64,000 nucleotides of DNA from Ligustrum vulgare (Eukaryota; Streptophyta; Magnoliopsida; Lamiales; Oleaceae). Position 1 is the first letter of the stretch, and each line of letters begins with the position of its first letter. Of the stretch, positions 35,792 to 48,465 are shown piece by piece. The DNA lies in assembly GCA_963555705.1 (NCBI GenBank), contig OY743174.1, positions 28,771,608 through 28,835,607 on the forward strand, in the 5' to 3' direction. Under the pieces are notes generated by a model. That model ran no database searches, had not been told where the DNA came from, and was given only the letters and a program-made list of their open reading frames with translations. The translations under genes were made by a program, and so were the position numbers.

Positions 35792-36158
35792 GCACTTTTT
35801 TTAATATTTTAATTCTTTTAATTTTTATATTGCAATTCAAAATATTTTTCATACATATAAAGTATGAACTCTTTCCTTTCTCACACAAAAAAATCATTTA
35901 AATGAAATTCACAACTCTTGTATAATATATGATTTCTGTAACGTCCTTCAATTAGTGAGAGAAAAAGAAAAAATTCGAACCTCTTTATTTAATTTTTTTA
36001 CTTGAATATTAATTATTTTTTTAAAAAAAGAAAAAACTACCAAAAAACTTTAAAGGAAATCATTTTTTTTATTATTATTTTACCATCAAGCCTTTTTTGG
36101 AGTATCTTAACCTCGCATCATTTCAATAATTTCCTATTCACCGTAGTTTTAATTAATG
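35792..36158 (+). repeat. Hybrid monomer a' (a body, d/e tail)
   Basis: It is type a up to AAAGGAAATC and CATCAAGCC, then ends TTAACCTCGCATCATTT, the d/e tail. The switch lies in the shared CCTTTTTTGGAGTATCTTA part. It is followed directly by e at 36159, so b, c and d are skipped. This is consistent with a deletion between homologous sites in a and d. Confidence 0.82.
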
Positions 36159-36518
36159 CACATTTTTTAATATTTTAATTCTTTTTATTTTTGTATTGCA
36201 ATTAAAAATATTTTTCGTACATATAAAGTATGAACTCTTTACTTTCCACACAAAAAATCATTTAAAACAAATTCACAACTCTTGTATAATATATGATTTC
36301 TGTAACGTCCTTCAATTAGTGAGAGAAAAAGAAAAAATGCGAACCTCTTTAATTAATTTTTTTCCATGAATATTAATTTTTTTTTAAAAAAAAAGAACTA
36401 CTAAAAAACTTTAAAGGGAAACATTTTTGTTATTTTTATTTTACCATCAAGCCTTTTTTGGAGTATCTTAACCTCGCATCATTTCAATAATTTCCTATTC
36501 ACCGTAGTTTTAATTAAT

Positions 36519-39500
36519 GCACTTTTTTTAATATTTTAATTCTTTTAATTTTTATATTGCAATTCAAAATATTTTTCATACATATAAAGTATGAACTCTT
36601 TCCTTTCTCACACAAAAAAATCATTTAAATGAAATTCACAACTCTTGTATAATATATGATTTCTGTAACGTCCTTCAATTAGTGAGAGAAAAAGAAAAAA
36701 ATTCGAACCTCTTTATTTAATTTTTTTACTTGAATATTAATTATTTTTTTAAAAAAAGAAAAAACTACCAAAAAACTTTAAAGGAAATCATTTTTTTTAT
36801 TATTATTTTACCATCAAGCCTTTTTTGGAGTATCCTACCCTCGCATCTTTTCAATAATTTCCTATTCACCGTAGTTTTAATTAATGCACTTTTTTTAATA
36901 TTTTAATTCTTTTAATTTTTATATTGCAATTCAAAATATTTTTCATACATATAAAGTATGAACTCTTTCCTTTCTCACACAAAAATCATTTAAATAAATC
37001 ACAACTCTTGTATAATATATGATTTCTGTAACGTCCTTCAATTAGTGAGAAAAAAAGAAAAAATTCGAACCTCTTTATTTAATTTTTTTACTTGAATATT
37101 GATTATTTTTTTTTAAAAAAAAACTACTAAAAATATTTAAAGGGGAAACCATTTTTTATTATTATTTTACCATCAAGCCTTTTTTGGAGTATCTTACCCT
37201 CGCATCTTTTCAATAATTTCCTATTCACCGTAGTTTTAATTAATGCACTTTTTTTAAAATTTTAATTCTTTTATTTTTATATTGCAATTCAAAATATTTT
37301 TCATACATATAAAGTATGAACTCTTTACTTTCTCACAGAAAAAATCATTTAAATAAAATTCAAAACCCTTGTATAATATATGATTTCTGTAACGTCCTTC
37401 AATTAGTGACAGAAAAAGAAAAAATGCGAACCTCTTTAATTAATTTCTTTTTTCATGAATATTAATTTTTTTTAAAAAAAATAAGAACTACTAAAAAACT
37501 TTAAAGGGAAACATTTTTGTTATTTTTATTTTACCATCAAGCCTTTTTTGGAGTATCTTAACCTCGCATCATTTCAATAATTTCCTATTCACCGTAGTTT
37601 TAATTAATGCACATTTTTTAATTTTTTAATTCTTTTTATTTTTGTATTGCAATTCAAAATATTTTTCATACATATAAAGTATGAACTCTTTCCTTTCTCA
37701 CACAAAAAATCATTTAAATGAAATTCACAACTCTTGTATAATATATGATTTCTGTAACGTCCTTCAATTAGTGAGAGAAAAAGAAAAAATGCGAACCTCT
37801 TTAATTAATTTTTTTCCATGAATATTAATTTTTTTAAAAAATAAGAACTACTAAAAAACTTTAAAGGGAAACATTTTTGTTATTTTTATTCTACCATCAA
37901 GCCTTTTTTGGAGTATCTTAACCTCGCATCATTTCAATAATTTCCTATTCACCGTAGTTTTAATTAATGCACATTTTTTAATATTTTAATTCTTTTTATT
38001 TTTGTATTGCAATTAAAAATATTTTTCGTACATATAAAGTATGAACTCTTTACTTTCCACACAAAAAATCATTTAAAACAAATTCACAACTCTTGTATAA
38101 TATATGATTTCTGTAACGTCCTTCAATTAGTGAGAGAAAAAGAAAAAATGCGAACCTCTTTAATTAATTTTTTTCCATGAATATTAATTTTTTTAAAAAA
38201 AAAAGAACTACTAAAAAACTTTAAAGGGAAACATTTTTGTTATTTTTATTTTACCATCAAGCCTTTTTTGGAGTATCTTAACCTCGCATCATTTCAATAA
38301 TTTCCTATTCACCGTAGTTTTAATTAATGCACTTTTTTTAATATTTTAATTCTTTTAATTTTTATATTGCAATTCAAAATATTTTTCATACATATAAAGT
38401 ATGAACTCTTTCCTTTCTCACACAAAAAAATCATTTAAATGAAATTCACAACTCTTGTATAATATATGATTTCTGTAACGTCCTTCAATTAGTGAGAGAA
38501 AAAGAAAAAAATTCGAACCTCTTTATTTAATTTTTTTACTTGAATATTAATTATTTTTTTAAAAAAAGAAAAAACTACCAAAAAACTTTAAAGGAAATCA
38601 TTTTTTTTATTATTATTTTACCATCAAGCCTTTTTTGGAGTATCTTACCCTCGCATCTTTTCAATAATTTCCTATTCACCGTAGTTTTAATTAATGCACT
38701 TTTTTTAATATTTTAATTCTTTTAATTTTTATATTGCAATTCAAAATATTTTTCATACATATAAAGTATGAACTCTTTCCTTTCTCACACAAAAATCATT
38801 TAAATAAATCACAACTCTTGTATAATATATGATTTCTGTAACGTCCTTCAATTAGTGAGAAAAAAAGAAAAAATTCGAACCTCTTTATTTAATTTTTTTA
38901 CTTGAATATTGATTATTTTTTTTTAAAAAAAAACTACTAAAAATATTTAAAGGGGAAACCATTTTTTATTATTATTTTACCATCAAGCCTTTTTTGGAGT
39001 ATCTTACCCTCGCATCTTTTCAATAATTTCCTATTCACCGTAGTTTTAATTAATGCACTTTTTTTAAAATTTTAATTCTTTTATTTTTATATTGCAATTC
39101 AAAATATTTTTCATACATATAAAGTATGAACTCTTTACTTTCTCACAGAAAAAATCATTTAAATAAAATTCAAAACCCTTGTATAATATATGATTTCTGT
39201 AACGTCCTTCAATTAGTGAGAGAAAAAGAAAAAATGCGAACCTCTTTAATTAATTTCTTTTTTCATGAATATTAATTTTTTTTAAAAAAAATAAGAACTA
39301 CTAAAAAACTTTAAAGGGAAACATTTTTGTTATTTTTATTTTACCATCAAGCCTTTTTTGGAGTATCTTAACCTCGCATCATTTCAATAATTTCCTATTC
39401 ACCGTAGTTTTAATTAATGTACATTTTTTAATTTTTTAATTCTTTTTATTTTTGTATTGCAATTCAAAATATTTTTCATACATATAAAGTATGAACTCTT

Positions 39501-41947
39501 TCCTTTCTCACACAAAAAATCATTTAAATGAAATTCACAACTCTTGTATAATATATGATTTCTGTAACGTCCTTCAATTAGTGAGAGAAAAAGAAAAAAT
39601 GCGAACCTCTTTAATTAATTTTTTTCCATGAATATTAATTTTTTAAAAAAATAAGAACTACTAAAAAACTTTAAAGGGAAACATTTTTGTTATTTTTATT
39701 CTACCATCAAGCCTTTTTTGGAGTATCTTAACCTCGCATCATTTCAATAATTTCCTATTCACCGTAGTTTTAATTAATGCACATTTTTTAATATTTTAAT
39801 TCTTTTTATTTTTGTATTGCAATTAAAAATATTTTTCGTACATATAAAGTATGAACTCTTTACTTTCCACACAAAAAATCATTTAAAACAAATTCACAAC
39901 TCTTGTATAATATATGATTTCTGTAACGTCCTTCAATTAGTGAGAGAAAAAGAAAAAATGCGAACCTCTTTAATTAATTTTTTTCCATGAATATTAATTT
40001 TTTTTAAAAAAAAAGAACTACTAAAAAACTTTAAAGGGAAACATTTTTGTTATTTTTATTTTTCCATCAAGCCTTTTTTGGAGTATCTTAACCTCGCATC
40101 ATTTCAATAATTTCCTATTCACCGTAGTTTTAATTAATGCACTTTTTTTAATATTTTAATTCTTTTAATTTTTATATTGCAATTCAAAATATTTTTCATA
40201 CATATAAAGTATGAACTCTTTCCTTACTCACACAAAAAAATCATTTAAATGAAATTCACAACTCTTGTATAATATATGATTTCTGTAACGTCCTTCAATT
40301 AGTGAGAGAAAAAGAAAAAAATTCGAACCTCTTTATTTAATTTTTTTACTTGAATATTAATTATTTTTTTAAAAAAAGAAAAAACTACCAAAAAACTTTA
40401 AAGGAAATCATTTTTTTATTATTATTTTACCATCAAGCCTTTTTTGGAGTATCCTACCCTCGCATCTTTTCAATAATTTCCTATTCACCGTAGTTTTAAT
40501 TAATGCACTTTTTTTAATATTTTAATTCTTTTAATTTTTATATTGCAATTCAAAATATTTTTCATACATATAAAGTATGAACTCTTTCCTTTCTCACACA
40601 AAAATCATTTAAATAAATCACAACTCTTGTATAATATATGATTTCTGTAACGTCCTTCAATTAGTGAGAAAAAAAGAAAAAATTCGAACCTCTTTATTTA
40701 ATTTTTTTACTTGAATATTGATTATTTTTTTTTAAAAAAAAACTACTAAAAATATTTAAAGGGGAAACCATTTTTTATTATTATTTTACCATCAAGCCTT
40801 TTTTGGAGTATCTTACCCTCGCATCTTTTCAATAATTTCCTATTCACCGTAGTTTTAATTAATGCACTTTTTTTAAAATTTTAATTCTTTTATTTTTATA
40901 TTGCAATTCAAAATATTTTTCATACATATAAAGTATGAACTCTTTACTTTCTCACAGAAAAAATCATTTAAATAAAATTCAAAACCCTTGTATAATATAT
41001 GATTTCTGTAACGTCCTTCAATTAGTGAGAGAAAAAGAAAAAATGCGAACCTCTTTAATTAATTTCTTTTTTCATGAATATTAATTTTTTTAAAAAAAAA
41101 TAAGAACTACTAAAAAACTTTAAAGGGAAACATTTTTGTTATTTTTATTTTACCATCAAGCCTTTTTTGGAGTATCTTAACCTCGCATCATTTCAATAAT
41201 TTCCTATTCACCGTAGTTTTAATTAATGCACATTTTTTAATTTTTTAATTCTTTTTATTTTTGTATTGCAATTCAAAATATTTTTCATACATATAAAGTA
41301 TGAACTCTTTCCTTTCTCACACAAAAAATCATTTAAATGAAATTCACAACTCTTGTATAATATATGATTTCTGTAACGTCCTTCAATTAGTGAGAGAAAA
41401 AGAAAAAATGCGAACCTCTTTAATTAATTTTTTTCCATGAATATTAATTTTTTTAAAAAATAAGAACTACTAAAAAACTTTAAAGGGAAACATTTTTGTT
41501 ATTTTTATTCTACCATCAAGCCTTTTTTGGAGTATCTTAACCTCGCATCATTTCAATAATTTCCTATTCACCGTAGTTTTAATTAATGCACATTTTTTAA
41601 TATTTTAATTCTTTTTATTTTTGTATTGCAATTAAAAATATTTTTCGTACATATAAAGTATGAACTCTTTACTTTCCACTCAAAAAATCATTTAAAACAA
41701 ATTCACAACTCTTGTATAATATATGATTTCTGTAACGTCCTTCAATTAGTGAGAGAAAAAGAAAAAATGCGAACCTCTTTAATTAATTTTTTTCCATGAA
41801 TATTAATTTTTTTAAAAAAAAAAGAACTACTAAAAAACTTTAAAGGGAAACATTTTTGTTATTTTTATTTTACCATCAAGCCTTTTTTGGAGTATCTTAA
41901 CCTCGCATCATTTCAATAATTTCCTATTCACCGTAGTTTTAATTAAT
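36519..41947 (+). repeat. Three more five-monomer units a-b-c-d-e (1810, 1810, 1809 bp)
   Basis: Units start at 36519, 38329 and 40139. The first has TATCCTACCC and AGTGACAGAA like the units near 14.4 and 16.6 kb. The second has TTAATGTACA near 39418 like the units at 18.4 to 25.6 kb. The third has CTTACTCAC, the short T-run, TATCCTACCC and TTTCCACTCAAAA (41680), exactly the marks of the unit at 25665. So the three repeat, in the same order, three marker classes seen in the first array. A private TTTTTCCATC occurs near 40064. Confidence 0.93.
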
Positions 41948-43398
41948 GCACTTTTTTTAATATTTTAATTCTTTTAATTTTTATATTGCAATTCAAAATA
42001 TTTTTCATACATATAAAGTATGAACTCTTTCCTTTCTCACACAAAAAAATCATTTAAATGAAATTCACAACTCTTGTATAATATATGATTTCTGTAACGT
42101 CCTTCAATTAGTGAGAGAAAAAGAAAAAAATTCGAACCTCTTTATTTAATTTTTTTACTTGAATATTAATTATTTTTTAAAAAAAAGAAAAAACTACCAA
42201 AAAACTTTAAAGGAAATCATTTTTTTTATTATTATTTTACCATCAAGCCTTTTTTGGAGTATCTTACCCTCGCATCTTTTCAATAATTTCCTATTCACCG
42301 TAGTTTTAATTAATGCACTTTTTTTAAAATTTTAATTCTTTTATTTTTATATTGCAATTCAAAATATTTTTCATACATATAAAGTATGAACTCTTTACTT
42401 TCTCACAGAAAAAATCATTTAAATAAAATTCAAAACCCTTGTATAATATATGATTTCTGTAACGTCCTTCAATTAGTGACAGAAAAAGAAAAAATGCGAA
42501 CCTCTTTAATTAATTTCTTTTTTCATGAATATTAATTTTTTTTAAAAAAAATAAGAACTACTAAAAAACTTTAAAGGGAAACATTTTTGTTATTTTTATT
42601 TTACCATCAAGCCTTTTTTGGAGTATCTTAACCTCGCATCATTTCAATAATTTCCTATTCACCGTAGTTTTAATTAATGCACATTTTTTAATTTTTTAAT
42701 TCTTTTTATTTTTGTATTGCAATTCAAAATATTTTTCATACATATAAAGTATGAACTCTTTCCTTTCTCACACAAAAAATCATTTAAATGAAATTCACAA
42801 CTCTTGTATAATATATGATTTCTGTAACGTCCTTCAATTAGTGAGAGAAAAAGAAAAAATGCGAACCTCTTTAATTAATTTTTTTCCATGAATATTAATT
42901 TTTTTAAAAAATAAGAACTACTAAAAAACTTTAAAGGGAAACATTTTTGTTATTTTTATTCTACCATCAAGCCTTTTTTGGAGTATCTTAACCTCGCATC
43001 ATTTCAATAATTTCCTATTCACCGTAGTTTTAATTAATGCACATTTTTTAATATTTTAATTCTTTTTATTTTTGTATTGCAATTAAAAATATTTTTCGTA
43101 CATATAAAGTATGAACTCTTTACTTTCCACACAAAAAATCATTTAAAACAAATTCACAACTCTTGTATAATATATGATTTCTGTAACGTCCTTCAATTAG
43201 TGAGAGAAAAAGAAAAAATGCGAACCTCTTTAATTAATTTTTTTCCATGAATATTAATTTTTTTAAAAAAAAAAGAACTACTAAAAAACTTTAAAGGGAA
43301 ACATTTTTGTTATTTTTATTTTACCATCAAGCCTTTTTTGGAGTATCTTAACCTCGCATCATTTCAATAATTTCCTATTCACCGTAGTTTTAATTAAT
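41948..43398 (+). repeat. Four-monomer unit a-c-d-e lacking b, copy 1 (1451 bp)
   Basis: Type a (41948) passes directly into c at 42315; the b monomer of 359 bp is cleanly absent. The c has AGTGACAGAA at about 42479. The a has the T6A8 junction also found at 27474. Because a and b share both their heads and their ACCCTCGCATCTTTT tails, exchange between the a and b tails explains the loss without a scar. Confidence 0.93.
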
Positions 43399-44849
43399 GC
43401 ACTTTTTTTAATATTTTAATTCTTTTAATTTTTATATTGCAATTCAAAATATTTTTCATACATATAAAGTATGAACTCTTTCCTTTCTCACACAAAAAAA
43501 TCATTTAAATGAAATTCACAACTCTTGTATAATATATGATTTCTGTAACGTCCTTCAATTAGTGAGAGAAAAAGAAAAAAATTCGAACCTCTTTATTTAA
43601 TTTTTTTACTTGAATATTAATTATTTTTTAAAAAAAGAAAAAACTACCAAAAAACTTTAAAGGAAATCATTTTTTTTATTATTATTTTACCATCAAGCCT
43701 TTTTTGGAGTATCTTACCCTCGCATCTTTTCAATAATTTCCTATTCACCGTAGTTTTAATTAATGCACTTTTTTTAAAATTTTAATTCTTTTATTTTTAT
43801 ATTGCAATTCAAAATATTTTTCATACATATAAAGTATGAACTCTTTACTTTCTCACAGAAAAAATCATTTAAATAAAATTCAAAACCCTTGTATAATATA
43901 TGATTTCTGTAACGTCCTTCAATTAGTGACAGAAAAAGAAAAAATGCGAACCTCTTTAATTAATTTCTTTTTTCATGAATATTAATTTTTTTTAAAAAAA
44001 ATAAGAACTACTAAAAAACTTTAAAGGGAAACATTTTTGTTATTTTTATTTTACCATCAAGCCTTTTTTGGAGTATCTTAACCTCGCATCATTTCAATAA
44101 TTTCCTATTCACCGTAGTTTTAATTAATGCACATTTTTTAATTTTTTAATTCTTTTTATTTTTGTATTGCAATTCAAAATATTTTTCATACATATAAAGT
44201 ATGAACTCTTTCCTTTCTCACACAAAAAATCATTTAAATGAAATTCACAACTCTTGTATAATATATGATTTCTGTAACGTCCTTCAATTAGTGAGAGAAA
44301 AAGAAAAAATGCGAACCTCTTTAATTAATTTTTTTCCATGAATATTAATTTTTTTAAAAAATAAGAACTACTAAAAAACTTTAAAGGGAAACATTTTTGT
44401 TATTTTTATTCTACCATCAAGCCTTTTTTGGAGTATCTTAACCTCGCATCATTTCAATAATTTCCTATTCACCGTAGTTTTAATTAATGCACATTTTTTA
44501 ATATTTTAATTCTTTTTATTTTTGTATTGCAATTAAAAATATTTTTCGTACATATAAAGTATGAACTCTTTACTTTCCACACAAAAAATCATTTAAAACA
44601 AATTCACAACTCTTGTATAATATATGATTTCTGTAACGTCCTTCAATTAGTGAGAGAAAAAGAAAAAATGCGAACCTCTTTAATTAATTTTTTTCCATGA
44701 ATATTAATTTTTTTTTAAAAAAAAAGAACTACTAAAAAACTTTAAAGGGAAACATTTTTGTTATTTTTATTTTACCATCAAGCCTTTTTTGGAGTATCTT
44801 AACCTCGCATCATTTCAATAATTTCCTATTCACCGTAGTTTTAATTAAT
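43399..44849 (+). repeat. Four-monomer unit a-c-d-e lacking b, copy 2 (1451 bp)
   Basis: The same monomer order and length as the preceding unit, with AGTGACAGAA again in c (near 43929). The a here has T6A7. Its e (44490-44849) has T8A9 where the previous copy has T7A10. The deletion happened once and was then duplicated in tandem. Confidence 0.93.
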
Positions 44850-47800
44850 GCACTTTTTTTAATATTTTAATTCTTTTAATTTTTATATTGCAATTCAAAA
44901 TATTTTTCATACATATAAAGTATGAACTCTTTCCTTTCTCACACAAAAAAATCATTTAAATGAAATTCACAACTCTTGTATAATATATGATTTCTGTAAC
45001 GTCCTTCAATTAGTGAGAGAAAAAGAAAAAATTCGAACCTCTTTATTTAATTTTTTTACTTGAATATTAATTATTTTTTTAAAAAAAGAAAAAACTACCA
45101 AAAAACTTTAAAGGAAATCATTTTTTTTATTATTATTTTACCATCAAGCCTTTTTTGGAGTATCTTACCCTCGCATCTTTTCAATAATTTCCTATTCACC
45201 GTAGTTTTAATTAATGCACTTTTTTTAATATTTTAATTCTTTTAATTTTTATATTGCAATTCAAAATATTTTTCATACATATAAAGTATGAACTCTTTCC
45301 TTTCTCACACAAAAATCATTTAAATAAATCACAACTCTTGTATAATATATGATTTCTGTAACGTCCTTCAATTAGTGAGAAAAAAAGAAAAAATTCGAAC
45401 CTCTTTATTTAATTTTTTTACTTGAATATTGATTATTTTTTTTTAAAAAAAAACTACTAAAAATATTTAAAGGGGAAACCATTTTTTATTATTATTTTAC
45501 CATCAAGCCTTTTTTGGAGTATCTTACCCTCGCATCTTTTCAATAATTTCCTATTCACCGTAGTTTTAATTAATGCACTTTTTTTAAAATTTTAATTCTT
45601 TTATTTTTATATTGCAATTCAAAATATTTTTCATACATATAAAGTATGAACTCTTTACTTTCTCACAGAAAAAATCATTTAAATAAAATTCAAAACCCTT
45701 GTATAATATATGATTTCTATAACGTCCTTCAATTAGTGAGAGAAAAAGAAAAAATGCGAACCTCTTTAATTAATTTCTTTTTTCATGAATATTAATTTGT
45801 TTTAAAAAAAATAAGAACTACTAAAAAACTTTAAAGGGAAACATTTTTGTTATTTTTATTTTACCATCAAGCCTTTTTTGGAGTATCTTAACCTCGCATC
45901 ATTTCAATAATTTCCTATTCACCGTAGTTTTAATTAATGCACATTTTTTAATTTTTTAATTCTTTTTATTTTTGTATTGCAATTCAAAATATTTTTCATA
46001 CATATAAAGTATGAACTCTTTCCTTTCTCACACAAAAAATCATTTAAATGAAATTCACAACTCTTGTATAATATATGATTTCTGTAACGTCCTTCAATTA
46101 GTGAGAGAAAAAGAAAAAATGCGAACCTCTTTAATTAATTTTTTTCCATGAATATTAATTTTTTTTAAAAATAAGAACTACGAAAAAACTTTAAAGGGAA
46201 ACATTTTTGTTATTTTTATTTTACCATCAAGCCTTTTTTGGAGTATCTTAACCTCGCATCATTTCAATAATTTCCTATTCACCGTAGTTTTAATTAATGC
46301 ACATTTTTTAATATTTTAATTCTTTTTATTTTTGTATTGCAATTCAAAATATTTTTCCTGCATATAAAGTATGAACTCTTTCCTTTCTCACACAAAAAAT
46401 CATTTAAATGAAATTCACAACTCTTGTATAATATATGATTTCTGTAACGTCCTTCAATTAGTGAGAAAAAAAGAAAAAATTCGAACCTCTTTATTTAATT
46501 TTTTTACTTGAATATTGATAATTTTTTTTTAAAAAAAAACTACTAAAAATCTTTAAAGGGGAAACCATTTTTTATTATTATTTTACCATGAAGCCTTTTT
46601 TGGAGTATCTTACCCTCGCATCTTTTCAATAATTTCCTATTCACCGTAGTTTTAATTAATGCACTTTTTTTAAAATTTTAATTCTTTTATTTTTATATTG
46701 CAATTCAAAATATTTTTCATACATATAAAGTATAAACTCTTTACTTTCTCACAGAAAAAATCATTTAAATAAAATTCAAAACCCTTGTATAATATATGAT
46801 TTCTGTAACGTCCTTCAATTAGTGAGAGAAAAAGAAAAAATGCGAACCTCTTTAATTAATTTCTTTTTTCATGAATATTAATTTTTTTTAAAAAAAATAA
46901 GAACTACTAAAAAACTTTAAAGGGAAACATTTTTGTTATTTTTATTTTACCATCAAGCCTTTTTTGGAGTATCTTAACCTCGCATCATTTCAATAATTTC
47001 CTATTCACCGTAGTTTTAATTAATGCACATTTTTTAATTTTTTAATTCTTTTTATTTTTGTATTGCAATTCAAAATATTTTTCATACATATAAAGTATGA
47101 ACTCTTTCCTTTCTCACACAAAAAATCATTTAAATGAAATTCACAACTCTTGTATAATATATGATTTCTGTAACGTCCTTCAATTAGTGAGAGAAAAAGA
47201 AAAAATGCGAACCTCTTTAATTAATTTTTTTCCATGAATATTAATTTTTTTAAAAAATAAGAACTACTAAAAAACTTTAAAGGGAAACATTTTTGTTATT
47301 TTTATTCTACCATCAAGCCTTTTTTGGAGTATCTTAACCTCGCATCATTTCAATAATTTCCTATTCACCGTAGTTTTAATTAATGCACATTTTTTAATAT
47401 TTTAATTCTTTTTATTTTTGTATTGCAATTAAAAATATTTTTCGTACATATAAAGTATGAACTCTTTACTTTCCACACAAAAAATCATTTAAAACAAATT
47501 CACAACTCTTGTATAATATATGATTTCTGTAACGTCCTTCAATTAGTGAGAGAAAAAGAAAAAATGCGAACCTCTTTAATTAATTTTTTTCCATGAATAT
47601 TAATTTTTTTAAAAAAAAAAGAACTACTAAAAAACTTTAAAGGGAAACATTTTTGTTATTTTTATTTTACCATCAAGCCTTTTTTGGAGTATCTTAACCT
47701 CGCATCATTTCAATAATTTCCTATTCACCGTAGTTTTAATTAATGCACTTTTTTTAATATTTTAATTCTTTTAATTTTTATATTGCAATTCAAAATATTT

Positions 47801-48465
47801 TTCATACATATAAAGTATGAACTCTTTCCTTTCTCACACAAAAAAATCATTTAAATGAAATTCACAACTCTTGTATAATATATGATTTCTGTAACGTCCT
47901 TCAATTAGTGAGAGAAAAAGAAAAAATGCGAACCTCTTTAATTAATTTTTTTCCATGAATATTAATTTTTTTAAAAAATAAGAACTACTAAAAAACTTTA
48001 AAGGGAAACATTTTTGTTATTTTTATTCTACCATCAAGCCTTTTTTGGAGTATCTTAACCTCGCATCATTTCAATAATTTCCTATTCACCGTAGTTTTAA
48101 TTAATGCACATTTTTTAATATTTTAATTCTTTTTATTTTTGTATTGCAATTAAAAATATTTTTCGTACATATAAAGTATGAACTCTTTACTTTCCACACA
48201 AAAAATCATTTAAAACAAATTCACAACTCTTGTATAATATATGATTTCTGTAACGTCCTTCAATTAGTGAGAGAAAAAGAAAAAATGCGAACCTCTTTAA
48301 TTAATTTTTTTCCATGAATATTAATTTTTTTAAAAAAAAAAGAACTACTAAAAAACTTTAAAGGGAAACATTTTTGTTATTTTTATTTTACCATCAAGCC
48401 TTTTTTGGAGTATCTTAACCTCGCATCATTTCAATAATTTCCTATTCACCGTAGTTTTAATTAAT
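44850..48465 (+). repeat. Ten-monomer super-unit a-b-c-d-f-c-d-e-g-e, copy 2 (3616 bp)
   Basis: The length and monomer order are those of the unit at 31094, 13,756 bp upstream. ACTACGAAAA (46181), TTCCTGCAT (near 46358) and AGTATAAACTC (near 46731) all recur. Private changes: CTATAACG at 45719 and AATTTGTTTT near 45799. Its last e ends with the ordinary ACCGTAG, unlike copies 1 and 3. Confidence 0.93.

Larger units (their letters stand above)
34710..36518 (+). repeat. Scrambled five-monomer stretch h-g-e-a'-e (1809 bp)
   Basis: Monomer starts are 34710, 35071, 35432, 35792 and 36159. Three of the five are mosaics. The stretch follows the first ten-monomer unit and precedes a return to regular five-monomer units. 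Two of its boundaries carry the ACCTTAG variant (34695, 35777). The total length is that of a five-monomer unit although the members differ, so it may be a converted or deleted form of two ten-monomer ends. Confidence 0.85.
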
